Below the pieces are notes generated by a model. That model worked only from the letters and a program-made list of their open reading frames with translations, was not told the origin of the DNA and ran no database searches. Source: Thermodesulfobacteriota bacterium (lineage in GTDB: Bacteria > Desulfobacterota > Desulfobacteria > Desulfobacterales > RPRI01). From it: a DNA stretch of 6,239 nt. The stretch spans positions 1-6,239 of the forward strand of contig JAUPLM010000442.1 in assembly GCA_030836965.1 (NCBI GenBank), in the 5' to 3' direction. Position 1 is the first letter of the stretch. Each line of letters begins with the position of its first letter. Of the stretch, positions 5,916 to 6,239 are shown one piece after another. The translations under genes and the position numbers were made by a program.

Positions 5916-6239
5916 ATGGAATTCTGGAAAGATGAAAGTGAACCGATAAAAGCGTTTGTAATGATGTTTGAAAGGGCTATGGCTGATGAGGAACTTACGG
6001 GCGGAATGAAGAAAGTGAATCAGCTTATTCTGTTTGATTACACGGAGAACGGCCCGAACTGTTCTTTCTGGGTCGATTGCAGAAAAGGCGAACTTAAAGT
6101 CGGTCCCGGAAAACCCGCAGAGGCGCCGGATATGACAATGAGTCTTTCAGCCGATGACGCGCACAGGTCATGGTCGAACAAACTCAATCCGGTTATGGCG
6201 ATAACAAGAAAAAAGATAAGAGTGAAGGGCTCCGCGACC
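5916..6239 (+). CDS. SCP-2 sterol-transfer family protein, 3' end cut by window
   Basis: An open frame starts at the ATG at 5916, after a strong ribosome site (GGAAGGAG, 5901-5908), and runs 108 codons without a stop to the window end, so the gene is partial. The part VGPGKPAEAPDMTMSLSADD (62-81) followed by NKLNPVMAITRKKIRVKGSA (88-107) fits the SCP-2 domain, in which a strand DxTxxLS precedes a helix and the motif where a G/K-rich strand returns (KIRVKG). Members bind sterols, fatty acids or acyl-CoAs in a hydrophobic tunnel and often serve as carriers or as accessory domains. No signal peptide is visible, so it is cytoplasmic. It follows the alcohol dehydrogenase by 17 bases and likely belongs to the same transcript. 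Only a few dozen residues would be missing if it is a stand-alone domain; a fusion cannot be ruled out. Confidence 0.82.
   Translation, partial: MEFWKDESEPIKAFVMMFERAMADEELTGGMKKVNQLILFDYTENGPNCSFWVDCRKGELKVGPGKPAEAPDMTMSLSADDAHRSWSNKLNPVMAITRKKIRVKGSAT

Overview
The window (6239 bp, all supported genes on the + strand) looks like chromosomal DNA of a Gram-negative, probably anaerobic bacterium. The double membrane is shown by a TonB-dependent outer-membrane receptor and its ExbB-ExbD-TonB motor. The anaerobe and the Desulfobacterota-like (deltaproteobacterial) guess rest only on the iron-type alcohol dehydrogenase, the B12-riboswitch/TonB layout and a base composition that looks slightly AT-rich by eye, so the lineage is inference.

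Bases 1-230 are a regulatory leader. The 3' part of a cobalamin (B12) riboswitch lies at the window edge. It is followed by a Rho-independent terminator at 149-181 and then a strong ribosome binding site. This is the usual arrangement for shutting off corrinoid uptake when B12 is plentiful.

Bases 231-4121 are a compact uptake operon: a BtuB-like TonB-dependent receptor, then exbB, exbD and tonB. The last three are joined by 4-base start/stop overlaps. A strong, T-tract-less hairpin with a GAAA loop sits between the receptor and exbB and may set the ratio of receptor to motor. Together the genes would bring cobalamin or another corrinoid across the outer membrane, powered by the inner-membrane proton gradient. 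No inner-membrane ABC transporter (BtuCDF) is in the window.

Bases 4122-6239 hold a second group with a different flavour: a small hotdog-fold (PaaI-like) thioesterase, an iron-dependent (group III) alcohol dehydrogenase and the start of an SCP-2 sterol-carrier-like protein cut by the window end. The set suggests acyl-CoA, alcohol or lipid metabolism, but the substrate cannot be read from the sequence. I see no RNA genes other than the riboswitch leader, and no mobile elements, CRISPR arrays or broken genes. Nothing here amounts to a clearly new system; the most interesting points are the riboswitch-dedicated TonB motor, the intergenic hairpin and the thioesterase/dehydrogenase/SCP-2 trio.
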